A DNA stretch of 64,000 bases from Ensifer sp. MPMI2T (GTDB lineage: Bacteria; Pseudomonadota; Alphaproteobacteria; Rhizobiales; Rhizobiaceae). This document shows, one piece after another, positions 16,633 through 25,161 of this stretch (the first letter of the stretch is position 1; every line of letters begins with the position of its first letter). The notes under the pieces are model-generated. The model was not told the DNA's origin. It was given only the letters and a program-made list of their open reading frames with translations, and searched no databases. Both the position numbers and the translations under genes were made by a program. Location: contig NZ_SRXN01000018.1 of NCBI RefSeq assembly GCF_004827385.1, forward strand, positions 88,758-152,757, in the 5' to 3' direction.

Positions 16633-18908
16633 GCGGCACTCCTTGCTTCTGCTTCGTCGCCGAGCGACGCGATTGCCTTACTGCCGCTGCCGGCAGCCAT
16701 CAGGTCGGCGATGTCGTCGTTCCAGCGCTCGGTATGCAGCCATGAATTGTATTGGCTGGCGACGCCGCGCATGTAATCCTGGCTGCGGCGGATCGAGCGG
16801 CGCTCGAAATGATAGAGGCATGCCGATGGCTCATAGCCGATTTCGTAGCCGCACCGACGGATCTTGAGGCACAGATCGCTGTCCTCATAATCGCCGATGA
16901 CGTAATCCTCCGTGTATCCGCCAACGCGTTCGTAGATATCCCGCCGCGTGACCAGGCATGCGCCGGTAACGCCGGGTACGGAGCGGGCGACCTGCGCCGG
17001 CGCATAGTCGCCCGGCATGCCCTTGTGGAAATGGTGATTGAGCCACACGCCGTGCCGGTCGCGCGCAAAGTAAAGCCCGGCATGCTGCAGCGAACCGTCC
17101 TCGAAGATGAGCTTCGGACCGATGGCGCCGAGCCTCTTCTGCTCCATGAGCGGCCGTATCAGCGCCTGCAACCAACCGGTTGCCGTGGGTACGACGTCGG
17201 AATTGAGCATCACCAGCACGGTGCCTCGCGCGAAGCGCGCACCGGCGTTGCAGGCTCGTGCATAGCCGCCATTGCGGTTCATGATCACGAGCTTCATCGG
17301 CAGGCCGTGGAGGAGATGGAAGCCGCCGATGAGATGTTCCGTCTCGTCCTGAATTTCGGGAGAATCCAGCACATAGATGATTTCTGCGTTCTTCGCGAGC
17401 CAAGGGTCCGTCGCCATGCCGGAGAGTTGGAAGCGCAAGAAATCGAGAACCCGGTAAAGCGGCACGACGATCGAGACGATCGGCGCCTCCTGCGGCAGGC
17501 CGTAGTCCTTCGTGTAGTCGACCTCTATAGTCCTGCCCAGGCGCCGTTCCACATCCTGCAGAGCGGGCGCAAGTATTGTGCGGAAGGCCTGGTCGATGGC
17601 GTGCTGGGGCGGGACTGCACGCAGGATGCGGTTGCGCTGTGCCGCGGGCTCGAAAGGCTGCGGCTTCGGCACCAGCGGTTTTACTGCGCCGGAGGCGAGC
17701 CGCATCTGGAACCGCGGCTGGAGGAGGGCGCCCAACGGCTCATTGAGCGGCAGCCAGGCAACAAAACCGGTCACGTCGGTTCTCGAGTTCTCGTCAGTTC
17801 CACGTGCCCAGGCGGGAAACTCATACCAGTTGCCGTCGAGCGGCACTGCCGTGCCGTCCTCTTTCAGGTAGTCGATCCCGGCGAGAATGCCCGTGGGGTC
17901 GTGCGACCAGCCACCCGCGAGCAGGCCGCCCGAAAGGGCGAGAGCAAGGTCGACCTCCGCGCCAGGATGCATCGGGGACTTGCCGATCTGGCGCGCCGGC
18001 AACGGGGCACGAAGCTGCAGGTCGACGGCCATTGCCGCGCCGCCTTCCGGCACGCCCGACAGGGACCGGACGACAAACTCTCGCAGATCGGGCGCGCGGC
18101 CGCGTTCGCTCCACCAAGCTTGGAGGCTTGGATAGTTTGGATTGCTGCGCGCCACTTCCCGGACCGCTATGCCCCTTTTGCCCTGCAGCACCAAGGACTG
18201 GGGGAGCCGTGCACATTCGACGATCAAGTGGCACGGCCGCAGGTTCTTTTCCCCCTGCGTGCCAATGCGAGACTGTGAAGCGAGCGGCAACACGGCGGTC
18301 CCGCTCAGGGCGTAGACGGCGCTGATCTCGCCGAAATCAGCACTGATGGCGGTCTCGACAAGGTATCGCCCTTCGGCGACGGGGCAGGCGACCTTGGCGG
18401 GCCTCGACCGCGAGGTCAGGGCGTGAAGCGCGTCCTCAACGACGCCGACGAAAAGCGGGTCCCTCGAAAGCCGGAACGCGCTTCGCCATGTTGTCAGAAG
18501 ATTATTCAGAAACTTGATGCAGCCCTCCGGCGCAAGTTCGGCAAACAGGGCCTCGACATCGAAGGGGGGCAGTTCACCAATCGGCCGCAGGGTAACTGTT
18601 TGAAGGCTGCCGCTTTCGGTCGAGATCCGCGCGGGGACCGGTTGCTTGCCGGGACGTATGGCCCAGAGAATGCGATGGCCGCCGGCGGCAAGCGAGAGCG
18701 TGGTGCTGACTAGCGGGACCGGCTGGTCAGGCATCACGAGTGTGCACTTGGGCGCGGACGGCAGCCTGGCGGGAACATCAAGGATCAATACGGCCACATC
18801 GGAGCCGAGCCGAAAGGCCTTCGTGTCGTCGAAAACCACGCTGGCGCCCCTCGTACGGTCGTCGAACGTCACACGCCACTCCTCTGGACGGATTGCAGGA
18901 GATGGCAC
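16629..18908 (-). CDS. wgeB: WgeB (ExpE2): GT2 glycosyltransferase with large N-terminal extension
   Basis: A 759-aa protein. Residues about 1-450 form an extension shared with WgeF, including a GW-DP module (LLAGGWSHDPTGILAGIDYL). Residues about 460-700 form an inverting GT2 domain: IVSIVVPLYRV, NRNGGYARACNAGARFARG, VLMLNSD-type metal motif (VLVMLNSDVVPT), GAIGPKLIFEDGSLQHAG and the acceptor-side VIGDYEDSDLCLKIRRCGYEIGY. It probably transfers Glc or Gal in galactoglucan synthesis. The start is a GTG at 18908 without a clear Shine-Dalgarno, so the N-terminus is uncertain. Second gene of the wge operon, just behind wgeA. Confidence 0.82.
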   Translation of the reverse strand: MPSPAIRPEEWRVTFDDRTRGASVVFDDTKAFRLGSDVAVLILDVPARLPSAPKCTLVMPDQPVPLVSTTLSLAAGGHRILWAIRPGKQPVPARISTESGSLQTVTLRPIGELPPFDVEALFAELAPEGCIKFLNNLLTTWRSAFRLSRDPLFVGVVEDALHALTSRSRPAKVACPVAEGRYLVETAISADFGEISAVYALSGTAVLPLASQSRIGTQGEKNLRPCHLIVECARLPQSLVLQGKRGIAVREVARSNPNYPSLQAWWSERGRAPDLREFVVRSLSGVPEGGAAMAVDLQLRAPLPARQIGKSPMHPGAEVDLALALSGGLLAGGWSHDPTGILAGIDYLKEDGTAVPLDGNWYEFPAWARGTDENSRTDVTGFVAWLPLNEPLGALLQPRFQMRLASGAVKPLVPKPQPFEPAAQRNRILRAVPPQHAIDQAFRTILAPALQDVERRLGRTIEVDYTKDYGLPQEAPIVSIVVPLYRVLDFLRFQLSGMATDPWLAKNAEIIYVLDSPEIQDETEHLIGGFHLLHGLPMKLVIMNRNGGYARACNAGARFARGTVLVMLNSDVVPTATGWLQALIRPLMEQKRLGAIGPKLIFEDGSLQHAGLYFARDRHGVWLNHHFHKGMPGDYAPAQVARSVPGVTGACLVTRRDIYERVGGYTEDYVIGDYEDSDLCLKIRRCGYEIGYEPSACLYHFERRSIRRSQDYMRGVASQYNSWLHTERWNDDIADLMAAGSGSKAIASLGDEAEARSAA

Positions 18909-18944
18909 GCCCCGCGGGAGGAGGCAGGGCGCGCCTGTTCAAAC

Positions 18945-19604
18945 TCAGTGGACGGTGAAATAGTTCTCGGGATGAGCCTGAATGTCTTCGGCGTCCGCGT
19001 TCACCAGCGTCAGGGTGTCGCCATGGCCGAGGTCGATAACGACATTGCCGCCGACCTGGGTGATGCGCGAAGCCAGGTCCTCGGGCGCGGTGACGTCCAG
19101 ACCATTGATGCCCTTGGCGATCTGCAGCACGTCCTCGCCGGGGGTGAAGTCGAGGATGACGTCGTTGCCGCCGCCACCATCGAAAACGAAGACATCGCTG
19201 CCCTGGCCGCCGACCAGGAGATCGTTGCCTTCGCCGCCATTGATGATGTCGTTGCCGGCGCCACCGTAGAGCAGATCGCTGCCCTTGCCGCCGACGAGGA
19301 AATCATTGCCTTCGCCGCCAAGAAGGATGTCGTTACCCTTGTCGCCGTCGAGCAGGTCGTCGCCCGCTCCGCCGACCAAGTTGTCGTTGCCCTTCTCACC
19401 ATAAAGGATATCTGTGCCTTCGCCGCCGAACGCCGTGTCGTTTCCGTCGCCGCCGAACAGCAGGTCGTCACCTCCGTCACCGAAGATGATGTCTTGCCCC
19501 TTGCCTCCGTTGACGAAATCATCACCCCCGTGGGCGCGAATGAAATCGTCAAAGCGAGAGCCAAACAGGGCGTCGTCGTATGCGCCGCCTTCCAAAGTGG
19601 CCAT
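18945..19604 (-). CDS. wgeA: WgeA (ExpE1): secreted RTX calcium-binding protein
   Basis: A 219-aa acidic protein with about 13 consecutive nonapeptide RTX repeats of the GGxGxDxUx type (roughly residues 10-145, for example GGEGNDFLVG and GGAGNDIING), then SDVFVFDGGGGNDVILDF, which begins the usual C-terminal type I secretion signal region. It has no Sec signal peptide. In S. meliloti ExpE1 is exported by ExpD1/ExpD2 and is needed for galactoglucan secretion; here wgdAB lie directly upstream, fitting that. The ATG at 19604 has GAGGAG seven bases upstream; the longer frame from 19634 is not needed. The promoter region is 19605-19879. Confidence 0.92.
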   Translation of the reverse strand: MATLEGGAYDDALFGSRFDDFIRAHGGDDFVNGGKGQDIIFGDGGDDLLFGGDGNDTAFGGEGTDILYGEKGNDNLVGGAGDDLLDGDKGNDILLGGEGNDFLVGGKGSDLLYGGAGNDIINGGEGNDLLVGGQGSDVFVFDGGGGNDVILDFTPGEDVLQIAKGINGLDVTAPEDLASRITQVGGNVVIDLGHGDTLTLVNADAEDIQAHPENYFTVH

Positions 19605-19765
19605 CTGCTTACTCCTCTTCGTCGTTTGATGCATGCATCATCGGCAGCGAGCCGAGATTGCGTGCCGGAGTGTGCATCGCAAAAAATGGGAAGGCAACAT
19701 CCTGGACAGGTTTAAATCCGTGTAGTTTCGACATTATTTTCGTATTCTTACGAAGAGTCGGAGCA

Positions 19766-19783
19766 TGTGCCAATATTGGCACA
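19766..19783. promoter_or_regulatory. 18-bp perfect palindrome upstream of wgeA
   Basis: TGTGCCAATATTGGCACA is a perfect palindrome 162 bp upstream of the wgeA start, inside an AT-rich region. It has the size and symmetry of a dimeric regulator's operator. The half-site GGCACAATA recurs once in the wggR/wgdA region (about 23155-23163). Galactoglucan genes are known to respond to ExpR, MucR, PhoB and WggR; I cannot say which, if any, binds here. Confidence 0.5.
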
Positions 19784-19825
19784 ATATATTTTTAGGAGTT
19801 ATTATTCTCGCAATACACGTAAAGC

Positions 19826-19847
19826 GCTTCAAAATTCAAAGTAAATT
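19826..19847. promoter_or_regulatory. Degenerate WggR-like site upstream of wgeA
   Basis: The stretch GCTTCAAAATTCAAAGTAAA resembles the wggR-upstream site (GCTTCAATTTTTGAAGTAAA), with the second arm imperfect. It lies between wgdB and wgeA, where a WggR-responsive promoter is expected from S. meliloti work. Confidence is lower than for the two perfect copies. Confidence 0.4.
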
Positions 19848-19879
19848 GTGCGGCGCGATCGCCGTTCGTGGAATTTCCA

Positions 19880-21304
19880 TCAATCTTCCCGGAACGCGCG
19901 GTTGAAGCTGTCGGTGACCGGGGAAACGAGATAATCGATTGCCGAGCGGGGCTTGTGCACGATCAGCACCTCGGCGGGCATGCCGGGATAGAGGCGGATA
20001 TCGGGATTGGCGGCGAGGGATTCCGGCGCGACCTCGGCACGGGCCACGAAATAAGAGACGTTGGACTTCTCATCCACCGACTGGTCGGCCGCGATATAGG
20101 TGATCTTGCCGTCGAGCGGCAGATGCGTGCGCTGATTATAGGCCGTCAGGCGGATCTGCGTCTTCGACCCGATCGTTATGCTGTCGATGTCGCGCGTGCT
20201 GACATGCATTTCCACAAGCAGCGGCTCGTCTTCGGGGACGATGTCGAGCAAAGGCTGGCCGGGGGTGACCGCGCTGCCGGGCGTCCGCAACTGGATGTTG
20301 GCAATAACGCCTGCCTGGGGAGAGCGGATTTCGAGGCGGCGCAAGACGTCCTCCGCGGCGATCATTCGCTCCTCGACATCCGCGAGCTCGAGCCGCGCCG
20401 TGGTGATCTCTCCGGCGATCTCCGACTGGAAGTCGCTTTCTATTCCGGTCAGCGCGAGCTCGGCGCCGGCCATTGCTTTTTCGGCCTGGGCCTTGTCGCC
20501 GGCGACTTCGCCGCGCGTTGCGGCAAGTTCGCTGAGCCTGGCGTCGATCTCAATGAGCTTCGAGCGCTGGGCAAATGCCTTGTCAACCAAGGTTGCAATT
20601 GCTGCTCGCTGCTCGTTCATGAGCTCGATCTGGCGCTCGGTCGCCTGAAGCTGCGCGGAGAGTGACTTGGCTTTCTCGGAATATTCCTCGATGGTCTTGC
20701 GCTGGATCTCTATCTTCCCCTTCTTGGCCTCGCGGCGCTTCTCGAAGAACGCCGTCTCCGCCATGACGGCATCGCGAGCGGCCGTGTCGCCCGTCCCGGC
20801 GAGATTGGCGGGGAAGCCGATCTGAGCCGCTCCCGCCTGCTCGGACCGCAGACGCGCGAGCTTTGCGATCAGGCCGACACGCCGGCTTTGCAGTGCCTGA
20901 AGATCGGAGCGGGCACGCGTGTCCTCGAGCTTTATGACCGGTTGCCCGGTGGAAACGTGATCGCCCTCCTGAACCAGGACGCGGCTCAGGACACCGCCTT
21001 CGAAATGGCTGATCGTCTTGCGCTTGGAGTCGACGACGATGGTGCCACTGCTTACCGAGGCGCTGCTGAGCTCCGTCGAGAACGCCCAGCCGAAAAATCC
21101 GCCAAAAGCGACCAGGATCGTCGTCAGTCCCGTAATGACGAGGCGCCGGATGGGCGAATGGGTATGGTCCTCCGGGAGGTCGTGTTCAGGCGCGACCGCG
21201 GAATGCGGCGCGGCTGCGCGGACGGGCAGGCGGCGTTCCGGATTGTCGGTCTTAACGAGGGGCTGCGCATCCACGCGAACGGGCAGGATCGGTTCTTTCA
21301 TCAT
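19880..21304 (-). CDS. wgdB: WgdB (ExpD2): HlyD-family membrane fusion protein
   Basis: A 474-aa periplasmic adaptor of a type I secretion system. It has a short cytoplasmic N-terminus, one membrane helix (about residues 53-72, RLVITGLTTILVAFGGFFGWAF), a biotinyl-lipoyl-like half (KTISHFEGGVLSRVLVQEGD), a long alpha-helical hairpin rich in Glu/Lys/Gln (about 120-290), and the second lipoyl half (IRSPQAGVIANIQLRTPGS). The C-terminal VYPGMPAEV-type motif appears as LYPGMPAEVLIVH. It pairs with WgdA to export WgeA; the outer-membrane TolC partner is not in this window. Its start overlaps the wgdA stop by one base. Confidence 0.92.
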   Translation of the reverse strand: MMKEPILPVRVDAQPLVKTDNPERRLPVRAAAPHSAVAPEHDLPEDHTHSPIRRLVITGLTTILVAFGGFFGWAFSTELSSASVSSGTIVVDSKRKTISHFEGGVLSRVLVQEGDHVSTGQPVIKLEDTRARSDLQALQSRRVGLIAKLARLRSEQAGAAQIGFPANLAGTGDTAARDAVMAETAFFEKRREAKKGKIEIQRKTIEEYSEKAKSLSAQLQATERQIELMNEQRAAIATLVDKAFAQRSKLIEIDARLSELAATRGEVAGDKAQAEKAMAGAELALTGIESDFQSEIAGEITTARLELADVEERMIAAEDVLRRLEIRSPQAGVIANIQLRTPGSAVTPGQPLLDIVPEDEPLLVEMHVSTRDIDSITIGSKTQIRLTAYNQRTHLPLDGKITYIAADQSVDEKSNVSYFVARAEVAPESLAANPDIRLYPGMPAEVLIVHKPRSAIDYLVSPVTDSFNRAFRED

Positions 21305-23070
21305 CAGGCGGTACCTTCGCGTCGTGCTTCGCCCGGCATCATGGAAGCGACAACGTCCGTGCGGGGTCCGAATTGGGTGATGCGACCGCCTTCCAGCACG
21401 AGCAATTTGTCCGCGACCTGCATGATGGCCGGCCTGTGGGCAATGAGGATGACAATGGCGCCGTCGCGGCGTGCCTCTTCGACTGCGCGGATGAGGGCCC
21501 GCTCGCCGATCGCATCAAGATTAGCATTGGGCTCATCGAGGACGATGAGACGCGGGCGGTTGTAAAGGCAGCGGGCGAGCGCGATGCGCTGTCTTTGCCC
21601 CCCGGAAAGAGTCAATTGCCCTTCGCCGACCGGCGTGTCGTAGCCGAGCGGCAGGCGGCCGATCATATCGTGGACGTCGGCGAGCCGTGACGCCTCGAGC
21701 ACCTTATAGGGGTCGCTTTCTTCCATGCGGGCGATGTTTTCGCGGATCGTTCCCTCGAGGAGGGAAACGGACTGCGGAAGATAGCCCGCCACCTTTCCGA
21801 ATGAACTCCGCTCCCAGAGATAAACGTTGTTGCCGTCCAGGAAGACGCCACCCGCCGTGGGCTTGAGGATGCCAACGAGCAGCCGCGCCAGGGTGGACTT
21901 GCCGGCCGCGGAGGGGCCGACGATCCCCAGGACCTCCCCGGGTGACAGCGAGAAGGAGATGCCCTTGATAATCGGCACGTCTATGCCGGGAGCGGCGTAG
22001 ACCAACTTGTCCACGAGTAGGTCGCCTTCGGAGCGCGGGGTCGGCATGGTCTGACGGACCGCGAGGTCTTCGCTGAGCGCTGTCTGGATCCGGCGCCAGC
22101 CGGCGATCGCCAAGATCCATTGCCGCCAGTTCTCGATGACCGAATCGAAGGGTAGCAGAAGACGTCCAACAAGGATGGTCGTCGCCATCATCGCGCCGGG
22201 GGAGATCTCCTGTTTCATCACAAGCAGGGCGCCTGCGGCAAGCGATATCATCTGAATGGCAAAGCGCAGGCTGCGGGTAATCGAGGCCATCGCCCTGCTT
22301 CTGATTCCACTGACCTCCAGCACGCTGAGGGCGTGCAACTGCGCGATACGCCACTTTCTCGCGAGTGCCGGCAGCATGCCCATCGCTTCTATGGCCTCGG
22401 CGTGACGTAATGTCGCACCTATTTTCGAGACTGCCTCAATATTAGCCTGGCTTGCCTCTTTCATGAGCTGCCGGGTCAAAAGGTCGTTCAGGAGACCGCA
22501 GCAAACAAGCACCGCTACGGAAATCGCGCCAATAAGCCCAAAGAGCGGATGCAGCAGAAAAAGAACAGCCAGAAAGATGGGTGACCAGGCAGCATCCAAG
22601 GGAGCGCTGACGGCCGACGAGGTCAGAAAACCGCGCAGCTCGGTCAGGTCCCTGAGCGACTGCGTCGCACGGGCAAGCCCTTGATCGGCCGAGGCTTGCA
22701 CCGCGGCGGTGAGGACCGGCAGGTTCAGCCAGCGCACGACGGCGCTGCCCATGGCCTGAAAGGTGAGGGCGCGGATGAAGTCGAGTACGCCGAGAACGAC
22801 AAGTGCGCCGAGGGCCAGGATCGTCAGCATCACGAGCGAGTCCATGCTCTGGCTATTCAACACCCTGTCATGTACCTGCATCATGTAGAGCGGCATGGTG
22901 AGTTGCAGGAGGTTGATACAGGCGCTTAGCAAAGCTGCATAAAGAAGTGTCACAACGAAAACGCGACGGGCTCGCAAGACTAGCAGCCTTGGGTTGATTG
23001 TTCCGTTTCGCGCCGGATTTGCACCGATTTGGGCCTTGCTAATCATTTGATTCGGAACAGTATTACGCAT
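21304..23070 (-). CDS. wgdA: WgdA (ExpD1): type I secretion ABC exporter
   Basis: A 588-aa half-transporter of the PrtD/HlyB class with membrane helices in residues about 35-320 and an ATPase domain after 350: Walker A GPSAAGKST, Q-loop YLPQSVSLLEGT, signature LSGGQRQRIALARCLY, Walker B LIVLDEPNANLD and the H-loop IAHRP. It lacks the N-terminal C39 peptidase, as expected for RTX exporters. It drives export of WgeA and therefore supports galactoglucan secretion. The start at 23070 has only a weak GGAAAA site; the alternative M9 at 23046 also fits. Its promoter shares the 23.07-23.26 kb region with divergently transcribed wggR. Confidence 0.92.
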   Translation of the reverse strand: MRNTVPNQMISKAQIGANPARNGTINPRLLVLRARRVFVVTLLYAALLSACINLLQLTMPLYMMQVHDRVLNSQSMDSLVMLTILALGALVVLGVLDFIRALTFQAMGSAVVRWLNLPVLTAAVQASADQGLARATQSLRDLTELRGFLTSSAVSAPLDAAWSPIFLAVLFLLHPLFGLIGAISVAVLVCCGLLNDLLTRQLMKEASQANIEAVSKIGATLRHAEAIEAMGMLPALARKWRIAQLHALSVLEVSGIRSRAMASITRSLRFAIQMISLAAGALLVMKQEISPGAMMATTILVGRLLLPFDSVIENWRQWILAIAGWRRIQTALSEDLAVRQTMPTPRSEGDLLVDKLVYAAPGIDVPIIKGISFSLSPGEVLGIVGPSAAGKSTLARLLVGILKPTAGGVFLDGNNVYLWERSSFGKVAGYLPQSVSLLEGTIRENIARMEESDPYKVLEASRLADVHDMIGRLPLGYDTPVGEGQLTLSGGQRQRIALARCLYNRPRLIVLDEPNANLDAIGERALIRAVEEARRDGAIVILIAHRPAIMQVADKLLVLEGGRITQFGPRTDVVASMMPGEARREGTA

Positions 23071-23129
23071 CGGCGATTTTCCGGCTAAGAGGTGAATGCG
23101 GGGTCGCGATCTGGGTCAGATTCACTCAA

Positions 23130-23148
23130 ATCACAGTATTGCTGTGAT
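23130..23148. promoter_or_regulatory. Inverted repeat in the wgdA-wggR divergent promoter region
   Basis: ATCACAG-N5-CTGTGAT is a perfect 7+7 inverted repeat 60 bp upstream of the wgdA start. Its arms are everted relative to a CRP site (TGTGA-N6-TCACA), so CRP is not the obvious binder. It is separate from the WggR-type site further along and may serve a second regulator of the exporter genes. Confidence 0.4.
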
Positions 23149-23215
23149 CAGTGTGGCACAATAAAGATCGATTGCTCAAGATGAGGAAATTCGGGGCGGG
23201 GGCGTCACGAAATTT

Positions 23216-23253
23216 GCTTCAATTTTTGAAGTAAATTCCAAAACTTTGAAGTA
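23216..23253. promoter_or_regulatory. Predicted WggR operator upstream of wggR/wgdA
   Basis: CTTCAA-TTT-TTGAAG (23217-23231) is a perfect 6+3+6 palindrome, followed about 20 bp later by a half-site TTTGAAGTAA. The same 6+3+6 palindrome occurs upstream of wgaA (25147-25161). Position directly before the MarR-type gene indicates WggR binding with autoregulation and control of wgdA. Binding of WggR to galactoglucan promoters is established in S. meliloti; the exact boundaries here are mine. Confidence 0.65.
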
Positions 23254-23262
23254 ACTTCCCCA

Positions 23263-23847
23263 ATGGAGAGAGGGATGAATCATAGGATTCACTATCCGTT
23301 CGCAGACTTCGCAGACACGGTGGCAGTCCTGCCTGCCAGCGACACGATGAGGAGGATGCCCGACAACCCTGAGACCGATCGCGACGGAGACGGTCCTCTG
23401 ATCACGTACTTCGAGCTGGCTCGGGTCATGGAGCGCGCCAGCCGACGGTTTTCCGGCCTGTTGCGCACGGAACTCTCCAAGCTCGGCGTCGACGACATCG
23501 GGCCTGCCCAGGCGATGGTGCTTCTGGCCATCGGAGAGGCGGAGCTTTCGGTGGGCGAGCTCCTCGACCGCGGCTACTATATGGGCTCCAACATCTCCTA
23601 TTATCTGAAGCAGCTCGGCGACGGCGATTACATCGACCGAATCGCTTCGCAGCGCGACAAGCGGTCGGCCCGCATCCGGCTTTCGGAAAAGGGCAGAAAG
23701 CTTTGCGCCAGCCTGCGCGAAGCGGCAAAATCCTATGAACGCGCCCTTACCCATGGCGAGCAGGACCGGCGAAACCTCGAGACCGTCTTCCAGACCCTGC
23801 ACCGGCTCGAATTGGTCTGGGGTAATGCCGCTCGTTACGGCATTTGA
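23263..23847 (+). CDS. wggR: WggR (ExpG): MarR-family activator of galactoglucan genes
   Basis: A 194-aa winged-helix regulator. The MarR domain spans about residues 50-180: FSGLLRTELSKLG, AMVLLAIGEAELSVGELLDRG, recognition region YMGSNISYYLKQLGDGDYI and the wing RDKRSARIRLSEKGRKL. In S. meliloti WggR (ExpG) activates the wga, wgc, wgd and wge transcription units. The start at 23263 gives the longest product but lacks a ribosome site; the ATG at 23275 has GGAG six bases before it and may be the true start. It is divergent from wgdA, with a predicted operator just upstream. Confidence 0.92.
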   Translation: MERGMNHRIHYPFADFADTVAVLPASDTMRRMPDNPETDRDGDGPLITYFELARVMERASRRFSGLLRTELSKLGVDDIGPAQAMVLLAIGEAELSVGELLDRGYYMGSNISYYLKQLGDGDYIDRIASQRDKRSARIRLSEKGRKLCASLREAAKSYERALTHGEQDRRNLETVFQTLHRLELVWGNAARYGI

Positions 23848-23892
23848 TGCGCCTTCGAACAGTGATCCCTGTTTTGTGGTTGGCTTGAGAAC

Positions 23893-25140
23893 ATGCATGT
23901 AGCATTTGTGCACCGGCGCGGTTTTGGCCAGTTTGCGGCCCTTGCTCACCATCTGGCGCAGGCGGGTAACGAGGTGACCCTCGTGACTGAAACTGTGGAT
24001 CAACGGATCCCCTCGGTCCGGGTGGTCCGGCATCGGGCGGAACCGGGGCCGCGGGCACATCCGCAAATGGCGCGACACCTCAGCGCGCCCGACCACCATG
24101 TGCGGATAGGCCATCGGGTCGCGGAGACCCTCGACGCGATGGCGCGCCTCGGCGAGGTCCCCGACGTCATCCTCGGCCACATAGGCTGGGGCAGCATGAT
24201 GTTCGTGAAGGATGTGCTGCCGCGCGTACCCGCACTCGGATATTGCGAGTTCTTTTATCGTGCCGAAGGTGCGGATGTCGGCTTCGCGCCGGATGACGAA
24301 CCCGATTCGGAAACCCGCAAGAGATTGCGTCTGCGTAACATCGCGCAACTCCTGTCGCTGGAGGCTATCGAGGGCGGCATCAGCCCGACTAACTGGCAGA
24401 GAAGCCTTTATCCGGCCGACGCGCAGCAACGCATCGAGGTCTGCCATGAAGGCATAGACACGCGACGCTTCCGTCCGGATCCCGCAGCTTCGCTGAGGCT
24501 TCCCGACGGGCGCGTGCTCAAGGCCGGTGACCCCGTCATCACCTTCGTCGCACGCGACCTCGAGCCTTATCGCGGTTTCCCACAAGCGCTCGAGGCGGCC
24601 GCAAAGGTCGTCCGGCGGCATCCAGATGCGCTGTTCGTTTTTGTCGGCGGCGACGGTGTGAGCTATGGAGGGCCGCCCCCCGGGGGAGGATCGTGGAAGG
24701 ACCACCTCCTTGCGTCACTGGATGCCCCGCGCGAGAGGGTCATTTTCCCGGGCGTCGTGGCGCATTCCGCGCTTCGCCAACTTTTTCAGATCTCCGCGGC
24801 CCACCTTTATCTAACCTATCCCTTTGTCCTGTCCTGGTCGGTGCTTGAGGCCATGGCGTGCGGCGCGCTCGTTATCGGATCGGATACCACCCCGGTTCAG
24901 GAGGTCATTCGGTCGGGCCGCAACGGTCTTCTTGTCCCGTTCTTCGACACGGATGCGCTCGCCGAAGCGATACTCGGAGTGCTCGAACGTCCCGACGATT
25001 TCGCTGCGTTGCGCGCTGCCGCGCGCAGGACGGTCGAGCAAAGGTTCCGGCAGGACGATTGCCTCGCGCGGCAGTTGATGTTGATCGGCAATGCTACCGG
25101 AAAGACAATTGTCTTTTCGAAAGAAACGAACTTTGCTTGA
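23893..25140 (+). CDS. wgcA: WgcA (ExpC): GT4 glycosyltransferase
   Basis: A 415-aa GT-B glycosyltransferase following wggR by 45 bp. The N-terminus MHVAFVHRRGFGQFAALAHH resembles the glycan-side Rossmann fold; the C-terminal domain shows ITFVARDLEPYRGFPQALEA, ALFVFVGGDGVSYGG and the donor-binding YPFVLSWSVLEAMACGALVIGS, with VQEVIRSGRNGLLVP. This is the pattern of family GT4. It is required for galactoglucan synthesis in S. meliloti as ExpC. Which linkage it forms cannot be deduced. The next gene, wgaA, starts after a 171-bp region containing a WggR-type operator. Confidence 0.88.
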   Translation: MHVAFVHRRGFGQFAALAHHLAQAGNEVTLVTETVDQRIPSVRVVRHRAEPGPRAHPQMARHLSAPDHHVRIGHRVAETLDAMARLGEVPDVILGHIGWGSMMFVKDVLPRVPALGYCEFFYRAEGADVGFAPDDEPDSETRKRLRLRNIAQLLSLEAIEGGISPTNWQRSLYPADAQQRIEVCHEGIDTRRFRPDPAASLRLPDGRVLKAGDPVITFVARDLEPYRGFPQALEAAAKVVRRHPDALFVFVGGDGVSYGGPPPGGGSWKDHLLASLDAPRERVIFPGVVAHSALRQLFQISAAHLYLTYPFVLSWSVLEAMACGALVIGSDTTPVQEVIRSGRNGLLVPFFDTDALAEAILGVLERPDDFAALRAAARRTVEQRFRQDDCLARQLMLIGNATGKTIVFSKETNFA

Positions 25141-25146
25141 ATATTG

Positions 25147-25161
25147 CTTCAAGTTTTGAAG
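25147..25161. promoter_or_regulatory. Predicted WggR operator upstream of wgaA
   Basis: CTTCAA-GTT-TTGAAG is a perfect 6+3+6 palindrome seven bases after the wgcA stop and about 150 bp before wgaA. It is the same motif as at 23217-23231 and should mediate WggR control of the wgaA-wgaI operon. The remaining AT-rich bases to 25311 probably hold the promoter; I found no clear tandem Pho box. Confidence 0.65.

Noticed and set aside
19150..19570. Regular short repeats that might suggest a CRISPR array
   Set aside because: The period is 27 bp and in frame, encoding RTX nonapeptides of WgeA; there are no spacers.
19778..19795. Possible sigma-54 promoter (TGGCAC) near wgeA
   Set aside because: The -12 element TTGC is missing at the right spacing on both strands; the TGGCAC is explained by the 18-bp palindrome.
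23130..23148. CRP-binding site
   Set aside because: The arms are in the opposite order (TCACAG ... CTGTGA) to TGTGA-N6-TCACA.
23176..24705. 509-aa minus-strand ORF over wggR and wgcA
   Set aside because: It overlaps two well-recognised plus-strand genes and the WggR operator; no family motif or ribosome site.
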